From Candidatus Krumholzibacteriota bacterium (GTDB taxonomy: Bacteria > Krumholzibacteriota > Krumholzibacteriia > LZORAL124-64-63), in the NCBI GenBank assembly GCA_024275485.1, contig JAJRZA010000096.1:1-46949 (forward strand): 46,949 nucleotides of DNA, given 5' to 3'. Shown piece after piece: positions 1-8,650 of the stretch. The first letter of the stretch is position 1. Every line of letters starts with the position of its first letter. The position numbers and the translations under genes are program-made. The notes beneath the pieces were generated by a model. The model ran no database searches. It was not told where the DNA came from and saw only the letters and a list, made by a program, of their open reading frames with translations.

Positions 1-753
1 CCGGGTCTTTCTGCGGAAGTCGAGAGCATGATTTACGGCAGTTCCGAAATGGCTGGTCGGTCCCTGGCTGATTTCTATTTTATAAATAATTTTACGCTGG
101 TGCATTGTCTGAACGGGGAGGTGGATTGGCAGGAAACTGTTACCAATGAAGGAAATGATGAAGTCCAAAGTTTGTTGATCGATCCAGCTGGGCGGCTCTA
201 TCTTGCCATGCACTACCAGGTTTTGATCTGGGATGGCAACCAGTGGATACATGAATACGAGAATGGGGAGGTGGGGTTCAATTTCCCGGCCTACATGACT
301 GAAAATGGTACTTTTGCCGTGCGATTCGGAAGGACGGTTTTGTATCAATCAGCCCAGGGATTCATTCCAGTGGAATTGGACTTTACTCCACTGTTGGTTT
401 CAGAACGCGAACCGGGAATTCTGGAATTCTTGGAACGAGACTCTCAGCCCAGGTATACCTGGTGGGAGAAAGGAACAGGGGCCAGCGGAACCATGGAACT
501 GGATCCTCTTCCCGGTTGCCGGGGAATTCAGATGTGGGTGGGATGTGAGGTGCCGGGTGGTGTCCTGGTCGCCACTGGCGAACACTCCATGGTCCTGAAA
601 ATGCCGGATGATCTGATGCGGGGCAACTGGGACCTTGTGGCCGGGCCCTCAGAATACGAGATTAGGGATCTGGAAGTTCTGTCCGATGGAGTTTTGGTTA
701 CCATCAACTTTTCCATCAATCACCTGATGGGTTATCGGCCCTCCGGCTTTTAA
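1..753 (+). CDS. C-terminal part of an unknown, possibly beta-propeller-like protein
   Basis: The reading frame is open from the first base of the window, so this is the 3' end of a longer gene; the ATG at 28 has no clear ribosome binding site and is probably internal. About 250 residues are visible. They contain short strand-like segments with recurring 'G.LYLA', 'VLIWDGNQW' and 'GVLVATG' patterns, which resemble the blades of two-component-regulator or Kelch-type propellers. I see no catalytic motif. The gene ends 45 bases before the HD-domain gene on the same strand and may be cotranscribed with it. Function unknown; the propeller idea is an inference from the pattern only. Confidence 0.6.
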   Translation, partial: PGLSAEVESMIYGSSEMAGRSLADFYFINNFTLVHCLNGEVDWQETVTNEGNDEVQSLLIDPAGRLYLAMHYQVLIWDGNQWIHEYENGEVGFNFPAYMTENGTFAVRFGRTVLYQSAQGFIPVELDFTPLLVSEREPGILEFLERDSQPRYTWWEKGTGASGTMELDPLPGCRGIQMWVGCEVPGGVLVATGEHSMVLKMPDDLMRGNWDLVAGPSEYEIRDLEVLSDGVLVTINFSINHLMGYRPSGF

Positions 754-798
754 CCCGCTTTTAACCTCATTTGACCTGCTACGGCCGAAGGAGACGAC

Positions 799-1338
799 AT
801 GAACCAGGAAGTGCTGGCCCTGTGGCCCGAACTCGAGTGGATTGAAGATGACCAGTTGCGCCAGGCCACGGCCAAAACCTGGGAGCTGGCTCTCGAGCGC
901 AGTCCACTGACGGTGCAGGATCTCAACACCATCCCCTTCACTCTGCTGGTGCCGGACCTGAAGGTCTCCTTCATGGCCCACAAGCGTTGCGTGGTGCATG
1001 TGGCCAGGGACTGTGGCAACCAGATGAACAAATTCTTCACCACCGATCTGCCGGTGGACATGGATGTCTGCATTGCCGGGGCCATCCTCGCCGATGTGGG
1101 TAAACTGCTGGAGTACGACATCAAGGACGGCCAAAGCTGCAAGAGTGAGATGGGCAAGTACGTCCGGCATCCTTTCAGTGGTGTTGGCCTGGCCATGGAA
1201 GCCGGTGTGCCGCCCCAGGTTTGCCACATCATCTCCGCCCACGCCGGGGAGGGCGACATGGTCAAACGCAGCACCGAGGCCTACATTGTGCACCACGCCG
1301 ACTTTATGACTTTTCTGCCTTTCAAGAACAGGGCATAG
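799..1338 (+). CDS. HD-domain protein with degenerate HD motif
   Basis: A 179-residue protein with the layout of an HD-superfamily phosphohydrolase: an early 'AHKR' histidine, the helix 'AGAILADVGKLLEYD', then 'RHPFSGVGLA', 'ISAHAGEG' and a late 'VHHADFM' with the Asp. Known HD enzymes have 'LHDIGK' at the metal site; here the histidine of the HD pair is alanine (ADVGK), so one metal ligand is missing while the other landmarks remain. The start at 799 follows 'aaggagacgac', a good ribosome binding site. Membership of the fold is fairly secure. Whether it is an enzyme or a non-catalytic binding protein is open, and no substrate can be named. Confidence 0.75.
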   Translation: MNQEVLALWPELEWIEDDQLRQATAKTWELALERSPLTVQDLNTIPFTLLVPDLKVSFMAHKRCVVHVARDCGNQMNKFFTTDLPVDMDVCIAGAILADVGKLLEYDIKDGQSCKSEMGKYVRHPFSGVGLAMEAGVPPQVCHIISAHAGEGDMVKRSTEAYIVHHADFMTFLPFKNRA

Positions 1339-1431
1339 TAGGAATTGGATACAAAATAGAGTTTTTCCGCGAAAAAAGATTGGCGCAGGGAGAATTCTGT
1401 TATATCTAGTTTCAGTGGCATTGTTGTGAGA

Positions 1432-1448
1432 TCGGCTCCTTGAGCCGA
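1432..1448 (+). other. Small hairpin in ferredoxin leader
   Basis: A perfect 7-bp inverted repeat (tcggctc / gagccga, 3-base loop) sits about 20 bases upstream of the ferredoxin ribosome binding site. It has no T-run, so it is not a terminator. It may stabilise the leader or be chance. Confidence 0.35.
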
Positions 1449-1478
1449 ATGACAGGAACATTTTCGGGAGGAAAACCC

Positions 1479-1709
1479 ATGGCCGACGCCGATAGCAAAG
1501 TTGAAGGAAACGCCGACGGCGCTTTTTTCGTGGACACCGAATGCATCGATTGTGATCTGTGCCGTCAAACCGCTCCAGACAACTTCGACCGCAACGAGGA
1601 TGAGGGTTACAGCTTTGTGAGCAAGCAACCCGCCAACGAAGAAGAAGAAGATGCCTGCCGCGAGGCCATCGAAGAATGTCCGGTGGACGCCATTGGCGAC
1701 GACGGTTGA
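1479..1709 (+). CDS. Ferredoxin, single [4Fe-4S] type
   Basis: A 76-residue acidic electron-transfer protein. Three cluster cysteines lie in 'CIDCDLC' and the fourth in 'ECPVDAI', the usual C-x2-C-x2-C...C-P arrangement of short single-cluster ferredoxins. The Cys-Pro that often follows the first three ligands is Ala-Pro here ('QTAPDNF'), while a matching Cys in 'DACREAI' remains, so the disulfide seen in some relatives cannot form. The ATG at 1479 is chosen because 'gggagg' lies 6 bases upstream; a TTG at 1440 in the same frame has no such site. It stands alone and is closed by a strong terminator. Partner enzymes are not encoded nearby. Confidence 0.9.
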   Translation: MADADSKVEGNADGAFFVDTECIDCDLCRQTAPDNFDRNEDEGYSFVSKQPANEEEEDACREAIEECPVDAIGDDG

Positions 1710-1738
1710 TTTCTGTCTCCATATTGCGGACCGAGCGC

Positions 1739-1770
1739 CCGGCTTTCCCCTGCGGAAGGCCGGTTTTTTT
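1739..1770 (+). terminator. Rho-independent terminator after ferredoxin
   Basis: A 10-bp stem (1739-1748 with 1754-1763, one G-U pair) with a 5-base loop is followed directly by seven T. It separates the ferredoxin from htrA. Confidence 0.88.
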
Positions 1771-1867
1771 CTTAGGTTAGGGAACAAAATCGGCTGGGTC
1801 GGAGTTGCAAGGCCCGTTCCATGGAAGATTTACTCCATTTGAAATACCCCTGAAAGGACTTCATCTC

Positions 1868-3307
1868 ATGCACAAAATATTAAAAGGTCGTGTTCTCGGC
1901 TTTTTGGTGGTTGCATTGCTGGTTACTGCCGCCTTGGTTCCCGCCCTGACTCCCGATTCGGTGGAAGCCCAGTCCCATGACCAATCTGCCAATAACCCTT
2001 TGCGTTCCTATGCCGATGTGGTCGATGTGGCCAGCCCGGCTGTGGTTAATATTTCCGCCGAAAAAATTGTCGACATGCGCGGCCAGCACCCTTTCATGGA
2101 AGATCCCATGTTTCGGCGTTTTTTCGGTGACCCCCAAGAGAATGGTGGCGAACGCACCAGCAAAAGCCTCGGTTCCGGTGTGATCATCTCGGCCGACGGT
2201 TACATCATCACCAACAACCACGTGGTGGAAAATGCCACGGACATTCGTGTGACCCTGGCCGGCGAACGGGAATACGAAGCCGAAATCATCGGCACCGATC
2301 CACGCACCGACGTGGCCCTGATCAAGGTGGACGCAAAAAATCTGCCCAGCATCACCGTTGCCGACAGTGACCGGCTGCGGGTGGGCGACCAGGTCATGGC
2401 AATCGGCAATCCTTTTGGTGTGGGCCAAACCGTGACCATGGGCATTGTCAGCGCCCTGGGCCGGTCCATCGGTTTGATCGATTACGAAAACCTGATCCAG
2501 ACCGACGCCTCCATCAACCCCGGCAACAGCGGTGGCGCCTTGGTGAACATGCGCGGCGAGCTGATCGGCATGAACTCTGCCCTGCTGAGCAGGGATGGCG
2601 GTAGTCAGGGCATCGGGTTTGCCATCCCCACCAACATGGCCTTCCATATCATGGAGGCCTTGAAAAAAGACGGCCAGGTGATGCGTGCCTACCTCGGTGT
2701 TTTTCCCCAACCGGTGGATCAATCCGTGGCCGACTATTACGGCATGGACAGCCCACGCGGTGTGTTGGTTGCTACCGTGAGCGAAGATACGCCTGCTTCC
2801 AGTGCAGGCATCAAGGATGGTGACATCATTCTGAGGGTAGACGACAAGGAGATCAAGAACCCGAGCATGCTGCGCAATGTGATCAGCCTGTCCGAGGTGG
2901 GTCATAAAGCCGAAGTCGTCATTCTGCGGGATGGCAAAGAGAAAACCCTGAAGGTCAAACTGGAAGCCTTGCCGGGGCAGGACAATACTCCCGCGCCCAC
3001 TCCGGAGGTCAACGAGGACGAGACCCTTGATGGAGTAACGGTGCGCGAGCTCTCCGAGCGTTTCCGGGCCATGGGTGAAATCCCCGAAGATATCAAGGGT
3101 GTGCTGGTGACGGGGGTGGAATCGGGCAGCAACGCCGCACGGGTTGGCCTGGCCGAAGGTGACATCATCCAGAAGGTCGACAATCGGGAAGTGGAAAACC
3201 TGAAGGAATTCCGCAAGGCCCTGGGCAGCAACACCGATAAACCTGCGTTTTTGCGGGTTTTCAAGGTGGCCCAGAAGCGGAGTATTTTTATTGCCGTTCC
3301 TCGTTAG
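1868..3307 (+). CDS. htrA: Periplasmic serine protease HtrA/DegP (Do family)
   Basis: A 479-residue envelope protease and chaperone that degrades misfolded exported proteins. It begins with a signal peptide (basic start, hydrophobic stretch to about residue 27, likely cut after 'VEA'). The trypsin-like domain has His118 (NNHVVEN), Asp148 (RTDVALI) and Ser221 (GNSGGAL). Two PDZ domains follow, beginning near 'YLGVFPQ' and near 'GVLVTGVESG', as in DegP/DegQ. The ATG at 1868 is chosen over an upstream TTG because it has a 'gaaagga' site and begins the signal peptide. It is monocistronic between two terminators. All catalytic residues are intact. Confidence 0.96.
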   Translation: MHKILKGRVLGFLVVALLVTAALVPALTPDSVEAQSHDQSANNPLRSYADVVDVASPAVVNISAEKIVDMRGQHPFMEDPMFRRFFGDPQENGGERTSKSLGSGVIISADGYIITNNHVVENATDIRVTLAGEREYEAEIIGTDPRTDVALIKVDAKNLPSITVADSDRLRVGDQVMAIGNPFGVGQTVTMGIVSALGRSIGLIDYENLIQTDASINPGNSGGALVNMRGELIGMNSALLSRDGGSQGIGFAIPTNMAFHIMEALKKDGQVMRAYLGVFPQPVDQSVADYYGMDSPRGVLVATVSEDTPASSAGIKDGDIILRVDDKEIKNPSMLRNVISLSEVGHKAEVVILRDGKEKTLKVKLEALPGQDNTPAPTPEVNEDETLDGVTVRELSERFRAMGEIPEDIKGVLVTGVESGSNAARVGLAEGDIIQKVDNREVENLKEFRKALGSNTDKPAFLRVFKVAQKRSIFIAVPR

Positions 3308-3329
3308 GTATTGCCTGGTTGATGATTTT

Positions 3330-3362
3330 GCCCCTGGCGGCCTGTTGCTGCCGGGGGCTTTT
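3330..3362 (+). terminator. Rho-independent terminator after htrA
   Basis: A 12-bp GC-rich stem (3330-3341 with 3347-3358, two G-U pairs) with a 5-base loop, followed by TTTT. Confidence 0.85.
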
Positions 3363-3505
3363 GATTTCTTGCCAAGAATAGCGCTTGAAAAGCGGTGATG
3401 GCATCACTAGAGTTCAACATAAGCCGTCCCAAGAGATATCCCTCTGAATTGAGTGTCCTTTCTTTGATTCCCTGAACCTGTCGTCCACTTCGCCAAGGAA
3501 GGAAA

Positions 3506-4054
3506 ATGAACACAACAACAATCCAGCCCTGCCCTCGCTCCACGTTGGTGAGTATTTTCGGCTGGGTGATGCTGGTTTTGGGGATCCTGTTGACCCTGGT
3601 GTTCCTTCTGAACCTGGTCCTCTTTTCGTTGGTCATTCAAGCTGAAGGCACCGAACTGGTTTCTGCTGAAGAACTGGCGGATATGCCTGCTCTCATTCCC
3701 CGGGTGATGGAGCACATGGGGTTGGTTTTGGGTGTGATGATCATTTTGAGTCTGGTGGGCGCCGTGGCTGGCTTCGGTGTTGTCCGGCGGCGCGATTGGG
3801 GACGCCGGCTCAGCATATTTCTCCTGGCCGCGAGTATTGTCTGGGCTTTGGTGGGCGGTGCCATGGGGATGGAGGGCTTGGGAGATTTTCCCGGGCCCGA
3901 AGGCGAAAACATGGGCCCGATCATCATGGCCATGAACCTTGGTTCCGTGTTGTTGACGGCGGTTTTGCATGGTTGGCTCATCTGGAAGTTGCGGACGCCT
4001 GAAGTCCGAGGTGAATTTGTGGATTCCCCCGATTCCCCTTCGGGAAGTTTCTGA
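3506..4054 (+). CDS. Four-helix membrane protein of unknown function
   Basis: A 182-residue integral membrane protein with four hydrophobic segments, at about residues 16-43, 70-93, 102-118 and 138-158. A short acidic loop lies between the first two and a basic 'RRRDWGRR' patch precedes the third, suggesting that patch is cytoplasmic. The start follows 'aaggaagg'. Its TGA stop overlaps the ATG of the ABC exporter by one base (TGATG), so the two are very likely translationally coupled. I do not recognise the family. A role beside the exporter is inferred from coupling only. Confidence 0.75.
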   Translation: MNTTTIQPCPRSTLVSIFGWVMLVLGILLTLVFLLNLVLFSLVIQAEGTELVSAEELADMPALIPRVMEHMGLVLGVMIILSLVGAVAGFGVVRRRDWGRRLSIFLLAASIVWALVGGAMGMEGLGDFPGPEGENMGPIIMAMNLGSVLLTAVLHGWLIWKLRTPEVRGEFVDSPDSPSGSF

Positions 4055-5955
4055 TGAATTCCTATCTACGCATGCTGAAGATGATTCGCCCCTACACGAC
4101 CCAGGCCATTTTGGCGGTTGTTTTTATCATGCTGAATTCATTTTTCAGCGTCTCCAGCTTCACCATGATTTCACCGTTTTTGAAGGCCATGTTTCTGGAT
4201 GAACCCACCACGGCGCAAGAGGTGGTGGTTGAGGATGTGGCCCCTGAGAATATTGTTTCGGATGACGACCATGTCCGGCAACGGGTTGAGGATCTGGAAG
4301 GCAAGTTGGCTTTTGCCGACCAGATCAAATCCGATGCCCTGGCATGGACCAATGAAAATTTCCTCACCGGTACCAGACAGGAAAATTTGCTGAGAATCTG
4401 CGTTGTTCTATTTGCCATTCTGCTGCTGAAGAACATCACGGGGTATTTTCAGGAGATTTTGATGGTGTACGTGGGCGAAAACGTCATTCGCGATCTGCGC
4501 AACGCCCTTTATCTAAAATTCACAACCCTGCCGTTGTCTTTCTACCATAAAAACAAGTCCGGGGAGTTGATAAGCCGGGCCACCAACGATGTTTTGGTGG
4601 CGCAGAAATGTGTTGGCGTAAGTTTTACGACTTTGCTGCGAGACCCCATCCAGATCATCATGTTTTTGACCGTGGCCTTGATCCTGAGTTGGAAGCTGAC
4701 GTTCCTGGCCCTGGTCATGCTGCCGGCCAGCTTGCTGGTGATTATTCGCATCGGCAAGGGTTTGCGTCAAATCAGCCGCCGTCAGCAGGAAGAGATGGCT
4801 GCCCTGACTACAAACCTGCAGGAAACGGTGTACGGGATTCGCGTGGTCAAGGCCTTTGCCATGGAAGACTTTGAAAACCGAAAATTCCTGGATCGCAGCC
4901 GCGAACTCTTTAAACAGGTATTCCGCTTCAACCGTTACATGAAAATGTCATCGCCGCTGTCGGAAATCATGTCCTCCGCAGTTGGCCTGTTCATCCTCTG
5001 GTACGGGGGGAGCAAGGTTTTTACCGGAGGCTTGATGGCCCCGGAGCTCTTTCTGCTTTTCTTCGCCAGCATCTTCAGCCTGGTCAAACCCATCAAGAAC
5101 CTGGGCCAGGTGAACAACGAAATCCAGGCCGGCATGGCCGCCGCCGACCGCATTTTCCAGGTGCTGGACACACCGTCGGAGATCACCATCAGTGGCGACG
5201 GTCGGGTTATGGAAAAGGTCAGCGGAACGGTGGAGTTTGACCATGTGCAGTTTGAATATGTCAAAGGCGAGCCTGTTTTGCGCGACCTCAGCCTGAAGGT
5301 GGAGCCTGGTGAAGTGGTGGCCCTGGTGGGCAGCAGCGGCGGCGGCAAAAGCACTCTAATTGACATGATCCCCGGCTTCTACCATCCCGACAGTGGCAAG
5401 GTTAAAATCGACGGCAACAATGTTCGCGACCTGGATCTTGGCAGCCTGCGGCGCCACATGGGTATCGTCACCCAGGAAGTGATCCTCTTCCACGACACTA
5501 TTTTCAGGAACATCGCCTATGGTTTGGACGATGTCTCCGAGGGAAATGTGCGCGAGGCTTCCCGCGCCGCCAATGCCGACGATTTCATCATGAAACTTCC
5601 CGAAGGTTATCAAACCATCATCGGTGATCGCGGATTGAAGTTGTCCGGCGGGCAGCGCCAGCGGTTGAGCATCGCCCGGGCGATTCTGCGCAATCCTCCC
5701 ATTCTGCTATTGGACGAAGCCACCAGCGCGTTGGATACCGAAGCCGAGAAACTGGTGCAGGATGCCATTGATCGGCTGGTGAAGGACCGTACCACCATTG
5801 TCATCGCCCATCGGTTGTCCACCATCAAGAATGTGGATCGTATTTATCTACTGGAGCTGGGTGAAGTGGTGCAGGTGGGAACCCATGATGAGTTGCTGGC
5901 CAGCGGGGGGCGGTATCGAGAGTTGTACGATATGCAGTTTCAGCGGAAGGGGTAG
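4054..5955 (+). CDS. ABC exporter, MsbA-like (lipid A / lipid flippase type)
   Basis: A 633-residue half-transporter with an N-terminal six-helix membrane domain fused to one ATPase domain, so it should work as a homodimer. Visible motifs are Walker A 'GSSGGGKST' at 426-434, signature 'LSGGQ' from about 530, Walker B 'ILLLDEATSALD' from about 550 and the H-loop His586. It is longer than typical MsbA (about 580) because residues 49-110, between the first two helices, form an acidic, helix-prone extracytoplasmic loop. Neighbouring sugar transferases fit LPS core/lipid A export, but multidrug export cannot be excluded from sequence. It is coupled to the preceding membrane protein and ends 2 bases from a convergent gene. 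Confidence 0.88.
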   Translation: MNSYLRMLKMIRPYTTQAILAVVFIMLNSFFSVSSFTMISPFLKAMFLDEPTTAQEVVVEDVAPENIVSDDDHVRQRVEDLEGKLAFADQIKSDALAWTNENFLTGTRQENLLRICVVLFAILLLKNITGYFQEILMVYVGENVIRDLRNALYLKFTTLPLSFYHKNKSGELISRATNDVLVAQKCVGVSFTTLLRDPIQIIMFLTVALILSWKLTFLALVMLPASLLVIIRIGKGLRQISRRQQEEMAALTTNLQETVYGIRVVKAFAMEDFENRKFLDRSRELFKQVFRFNRYMKMSSPLSEIMSSAVGLFILWYGGSKVFTGGLMAPELFLLFFASIFSLVKPIKNLGQVNNEIQAGMAAADRIFQVLDTPSEITISGDGRVMEKVSGTVEFDHVQFEYVKGEPVLRDLSLKVEPGEVVALVGSSGGGKSTLIDMIPGFYHPDSGKVKIDGNNVRDLDLGSLRRHMGIVTQEVILFHDTIFRNIAYGLDDVSEGNVREASRAANADDFIMKLPEGYQTIIGDRGLKLSGGQRQRLSIARAILRNPPILLLDEATSALDTEAEKLVQDAIDRLVKDRTTIVIAHRLSTIKNVDRIYLLELGEVVQVGTHDELLASGGRYRELYDMQFQRKG

Positions 5956-5957
5956 AT

Positions 5958-6758
5958 TTATTTTTTCAACCAATCCCTCTTCATCCGTTTCCAATCCCGC
6001 TGCACACAAGTCCAGGACGAAATCCCACACCACACCAAACCGGGCCAACCATCCACAAACCCCCCACGCAAAAAATAATCTTTAATAAAAGTAAGTGGCC
6101 CGGTAACCAGCATATGAAGCGGATTGAATTTCTTATCCTCAGGATTGGCCACATCAAGGGTCGTGTAGTGGGATACTTTTTGAAAATAAGGCCCGATCTC
6201 CAAGAGCGTATCGTGAAGGATGGGTTCAGTCAGGCGTCCAACAGAGGCACTCGGAGTGAGAACGATGCCTTCGTGCACCAGGCTATCGCTCAGCCTGCCC
6301 TCATTGGTCTGAAAAAGCCGCAGCACAAAATTGGCGGCCAACCGGCGGCTGGTCATGACCTTGCCCAAAACCCGGTTGGCCCGATGAATTTCCCAACCCA
6401 CATGGTCATTCAGATGGCCTCCCTGGCGCAACTCCAACAACCGGGCCCGCAGCATGGGTGAGAGCATTTCGTCCGCGTCCATCCACAGGGCCCACTTGGT
6501 GGTCACAAGATCCAGATTGGCCTGGCGGGCGCTGCCGAAATCCTTGAATTCGTGGTGTCCGCACTGGACTCGCCGAAAGTGTCCAAGGTTGGCTTCCCGC
6601 TCGATGACCGACAGGGTGTCGTCGGTGCTGCCGGTGTCGAGGATGGCCAATTCGTCCACAACCCCACGCATGCTTTCGAAGCAGCGTGGCAGCAGCTTAT
6701 CTTCGTTTTTGACGATCATGAATGCGGTGATGGCGTCCATGGGTGAATGGTTGTGCAT
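5958..6758 (-). CDS. Family 2 glycosyltransferase, LPS-core type
   Basis: A protein of about 266 residues with a GT-A fold: 'AFMIVKNEDKLLPRCF' at the start, nucleotide-binding 'DTGSTDDT', then the metal-binding 'MDADE'. This pattern is typical of small GT2 enzymes that add sugars to LPS core or similar acceptors; the sugar is not predictable. The frame stays open upstream across the divergent GT9 gene, but residues before 6758 do not resemble the family. I place the start at the ATG at 6758 ('MHNHSPMDA'), with a weak 'aaagg'; the ATG at 6740 is an alternative. The C-terminus contains a conserved-looking 'YFLRGGFVDGWPG' segment. Confidence 0.85.
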   Translation of the reverse strand: MHNHSPMDAITAFMIVKNEDKLLPRCFESMRGVVDELAILDTGSTDDTLSVIEREANLGHFRRVQCGHHEFKDFGSARQANLDLVTTKWALWMDADEMLSPMLRARLLELRQGGHLNDHVGWEIHRANRVLGKVMTSRRLAANFVLRLFQTNEGRLSDSLVHEGIVLTPSASVGRLTEPILHDTLLEIGPYFQKVSHYTTLDVANPEDKKFNPLHMLVTGPLTFIKDYFLRGGFVDGWPGLVWCGISSWTCVQRDWKRMKRDWLKK

Positions 6759-6930
6759 TCTTGGGATGGAGTCAACCTTTTGCACCGGAGACCCCTGAGC
6801 CGGTGGCCCATAAATTCGGCCCATAAATTCCAGCCAGCTGGAGGAATTTGGCGCGAAATGTTCCCAACACATATTTGGTATCCCAAACAATTCCCTTGCC
6901 CCAAACCGCCAACGGCATAATTCTGACAGA

Positions 6931-7929
6931 ATGAAAAAAAGAATTCTCATCATTCGCCAGGATCGCATCGGCGACGCGGTGTTGGCCACGGCCATCCCCA
7001 GGGAAATCAAGAAGTGTTGGCCTGATAGCCATGTGGCGGTGCTGGTGCGCAGTTACACCAAACCCCTTTTTACCCACAACCCCCACGTGGACGCGGTCAT
7101 CAGCGACGACCATACCCCCGACACCCGGCAACAAACCTTTTGGCCCATGGTGCGCGAGCTGCGCCGGCATCGGTTCACCCATGCCTTGATGTTGTTGCCG
7201 GAGGCCCGCATCAACTACATGACGTTTTGTGCGGGCATTCCTTTTCGGGTGGGCCACGGGATCATCCTTTTTCACGCCCTGACATTGACCCGTCCGGTGA
7301 TGACCAGGAAGTTTCGCAAAGGCCGGCACGAAGGCGATTACAGCATGGATCTGGCTCGTAGCATCGGTGTGAAAACGAACGATGTTTCTCCTGAAATCCA
7401 TCTGACCCATGAGGAAAACGAGAGGGCGATGACCCAAGCGGCCCATTGGGGTGGCGGAAAAAAAATGATCGGCCTGCACGCCACCAGCGGCCAATCGGCT
7501 CCCAATTGGCATCCGGCTGCCTGGGCCGAGTTGGCGCAGCTTCTGCAAAAGCATGATTCTGTCCAGGTGGTGGTTACAGACAACTCGATCCCTGGGGAAT
7601 TGAAAAACCTGCCCGGGGTTTTGTACCCCAACGAAGGCGTGGAATTGCGTGAGGCATTGGTCAATATTCGGGCCCTGGATTCGCTTGTTTCCGCCAGCAC
7701 CGGGCCCATGCACATGGCAGCTGCCCTGAAGGTGCCGACCCTGTCGCTGTTTTGCCCCTTGCCTTCCTGTGAGCCGGCCTTGTGGGGGCCGCTTGGCAAC
7801 GAAGGGCAGTTTGTCTTGCCCGAAGAAGAGTATTGCCGCGATAAGTGCCCGGGCGATCCTCATGTCTGCCGTTTGGTTGGATCAACTCTGGCCAGTCCAG
7901 CAGAAGTTGCCCGCCGGATTTTATCCTGA
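6931..7929 (+). CDS. Family 9 glycosyltransferase (LPS heptosyltransferase-like)
   Basis: A 332-residue GT-B enzyme. The N-terminus 'ILIIRQDRIGDAVLATAIPREI' is the classic start of ADP-heptose:LPS heptosyltransferases, and the C-terminal domain carries 'HATSGQSAPNWHPAAWAEL' and 'STGPMHMAAALKVPTLSLF', the nucleotide-sugar binding region. It would transfer a heptose or similar sugar to the LPS inner core at the cytoplasmic face. It is transcribed divergently from the GT2 gene (173 bases between starts) and ends 13 bases from the convergent PhoU-like gene. Acceptor and exact sugar are inferred from family only. Confidence 0.9.
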   Translation: MKKRILIIRQDRIGDAVLATAIPREIKKCWPDSHVAVLVRSYTKPLFTHNPHVDAVISDDHTPDTRQQTFWPMVRELRRHRFTHALMLLPEARINYMTFCAGIPFRVGHGIILFHALTLTRPVMTRKFRKGRHEGDYSMDLARSIGVKTNDVSPEIHLTHEENERAMTQAAHWGGGKKMIGLHATSGQSAPNWHPAAWAELAQLLQKHDSVQVVVTDNSIPGELKNLPGVLYPNEGVELREALVNIRALDSLVSASTGPMHMAAALKVPTLSLFCPLPSCEPALWGPLGNEGQFVLPEEEYCRDKCPGDPHVCRLVGSTLASPAEVARRILS

Positions 7930-7942
7930 ATCAACCTGCCAA

Positions 7943-8617
7943 TCAGTTTTCCGGCTCGTCGTAAAAATCAATCATATCCACCGGCATTACCACGGTGCTG
8001 CAGATGTTGCTCATGTGTGAAACCAGCCGCTTGTAAAAACGCAGGACCAGCACCAGGCACACTGCGTCGTTGGTGGCCAAATCGCTGGTGGTGATTTCCC
8101 TGATCATTTTTTCATACTCTCGCCCCTGGTTCTTGGCGTCTTTGATCACCTTGCCGGCATGGGCCTCATCGCTTTCAGCGAATGCTTCGCGCGTGCGTCC
8201 AAAAAGTTCACTGACTACTGCCGTGGGCCCACCAAGCCACTTGCGATACAGATCCTGATCCAGGTTTTCAGGTTGCATGGCCCCGACTTCATGAACGTTT
8301 TTGATGTAGTCGCCGAGACGTTCGCCGTCCTTCACCACATTCATGAATATCAAGGCCGAAGGAACCTCGGCCCGGGAGCCTTTTACCGACAAGCGGGACA
8401 CCACCCGCCGGCGAATCTTGCGTTCCAGATGGTTGATGCGTTTGTCACGGTCATAGAGCTTGGTTTGGGGGTCGTCGTTCGGCTGTCCATCCACCACTAC
8501 ACCGCTGGCAAAGGTGAACATGGATTCGGCCAGTTCCAGCATCTCGCCGATCCGACCCACCAGTTGGTTGCTCCAATTGTCTTCCTTGAAAAGATCCAGG
8601 AATGATCCGAAACCCAT
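7943..8617 (-). CDS. PhoU-domain protein
   Basis: A 224-residue, largely helical protein with PhoU features: the 'DKRINHLERKIRRRVV' helix near residues 57-72 and a matching second half with repeated acidic/basic heptads. PhoU proteins act in the cytoplasm on phosphate uptake and bind metal clusters through such helices. The start has a 'gggagg' site 7 bases upstream. It lies 33 bases downstream of the Na/Pi cotransporter on the same strand, so the two form a phosphate-transport operon in which this protein probably modulates the carrier; in many homologues this domain is fused to the transporter. Confidence 0.82.
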   Translation of the reverse strand: MGFGSFLDLFKEDNWSNQLVGRIGEMLELAESMFTFASGVVVDGQPNDDPQTKLYDRDKRINHLERKIRRRVVSRLSVKGSRAEVPSALIFMNVVKDGERLGDYIKNVHEVGAMQPENLDQDLYRKWLGGPTAVVSELFGRTREAFAESDEAHAGKVIKDAKNQGREYEKMIREITTSDLATNDAVCLVLVLRFYKRLVSHMSNICSTVVMPVDMIDFYDEPEN

Positions 8618-8650
8618 GAGGCTTCCTCCCTATGAAATCCAAAGCCGTCC

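Noticed and set aside
6759-7010. Upstream extension of the GT2 gene
   Set aside because: The extra 84 codons overlap the start of the divergent GT9 gene and have no family resemblance.
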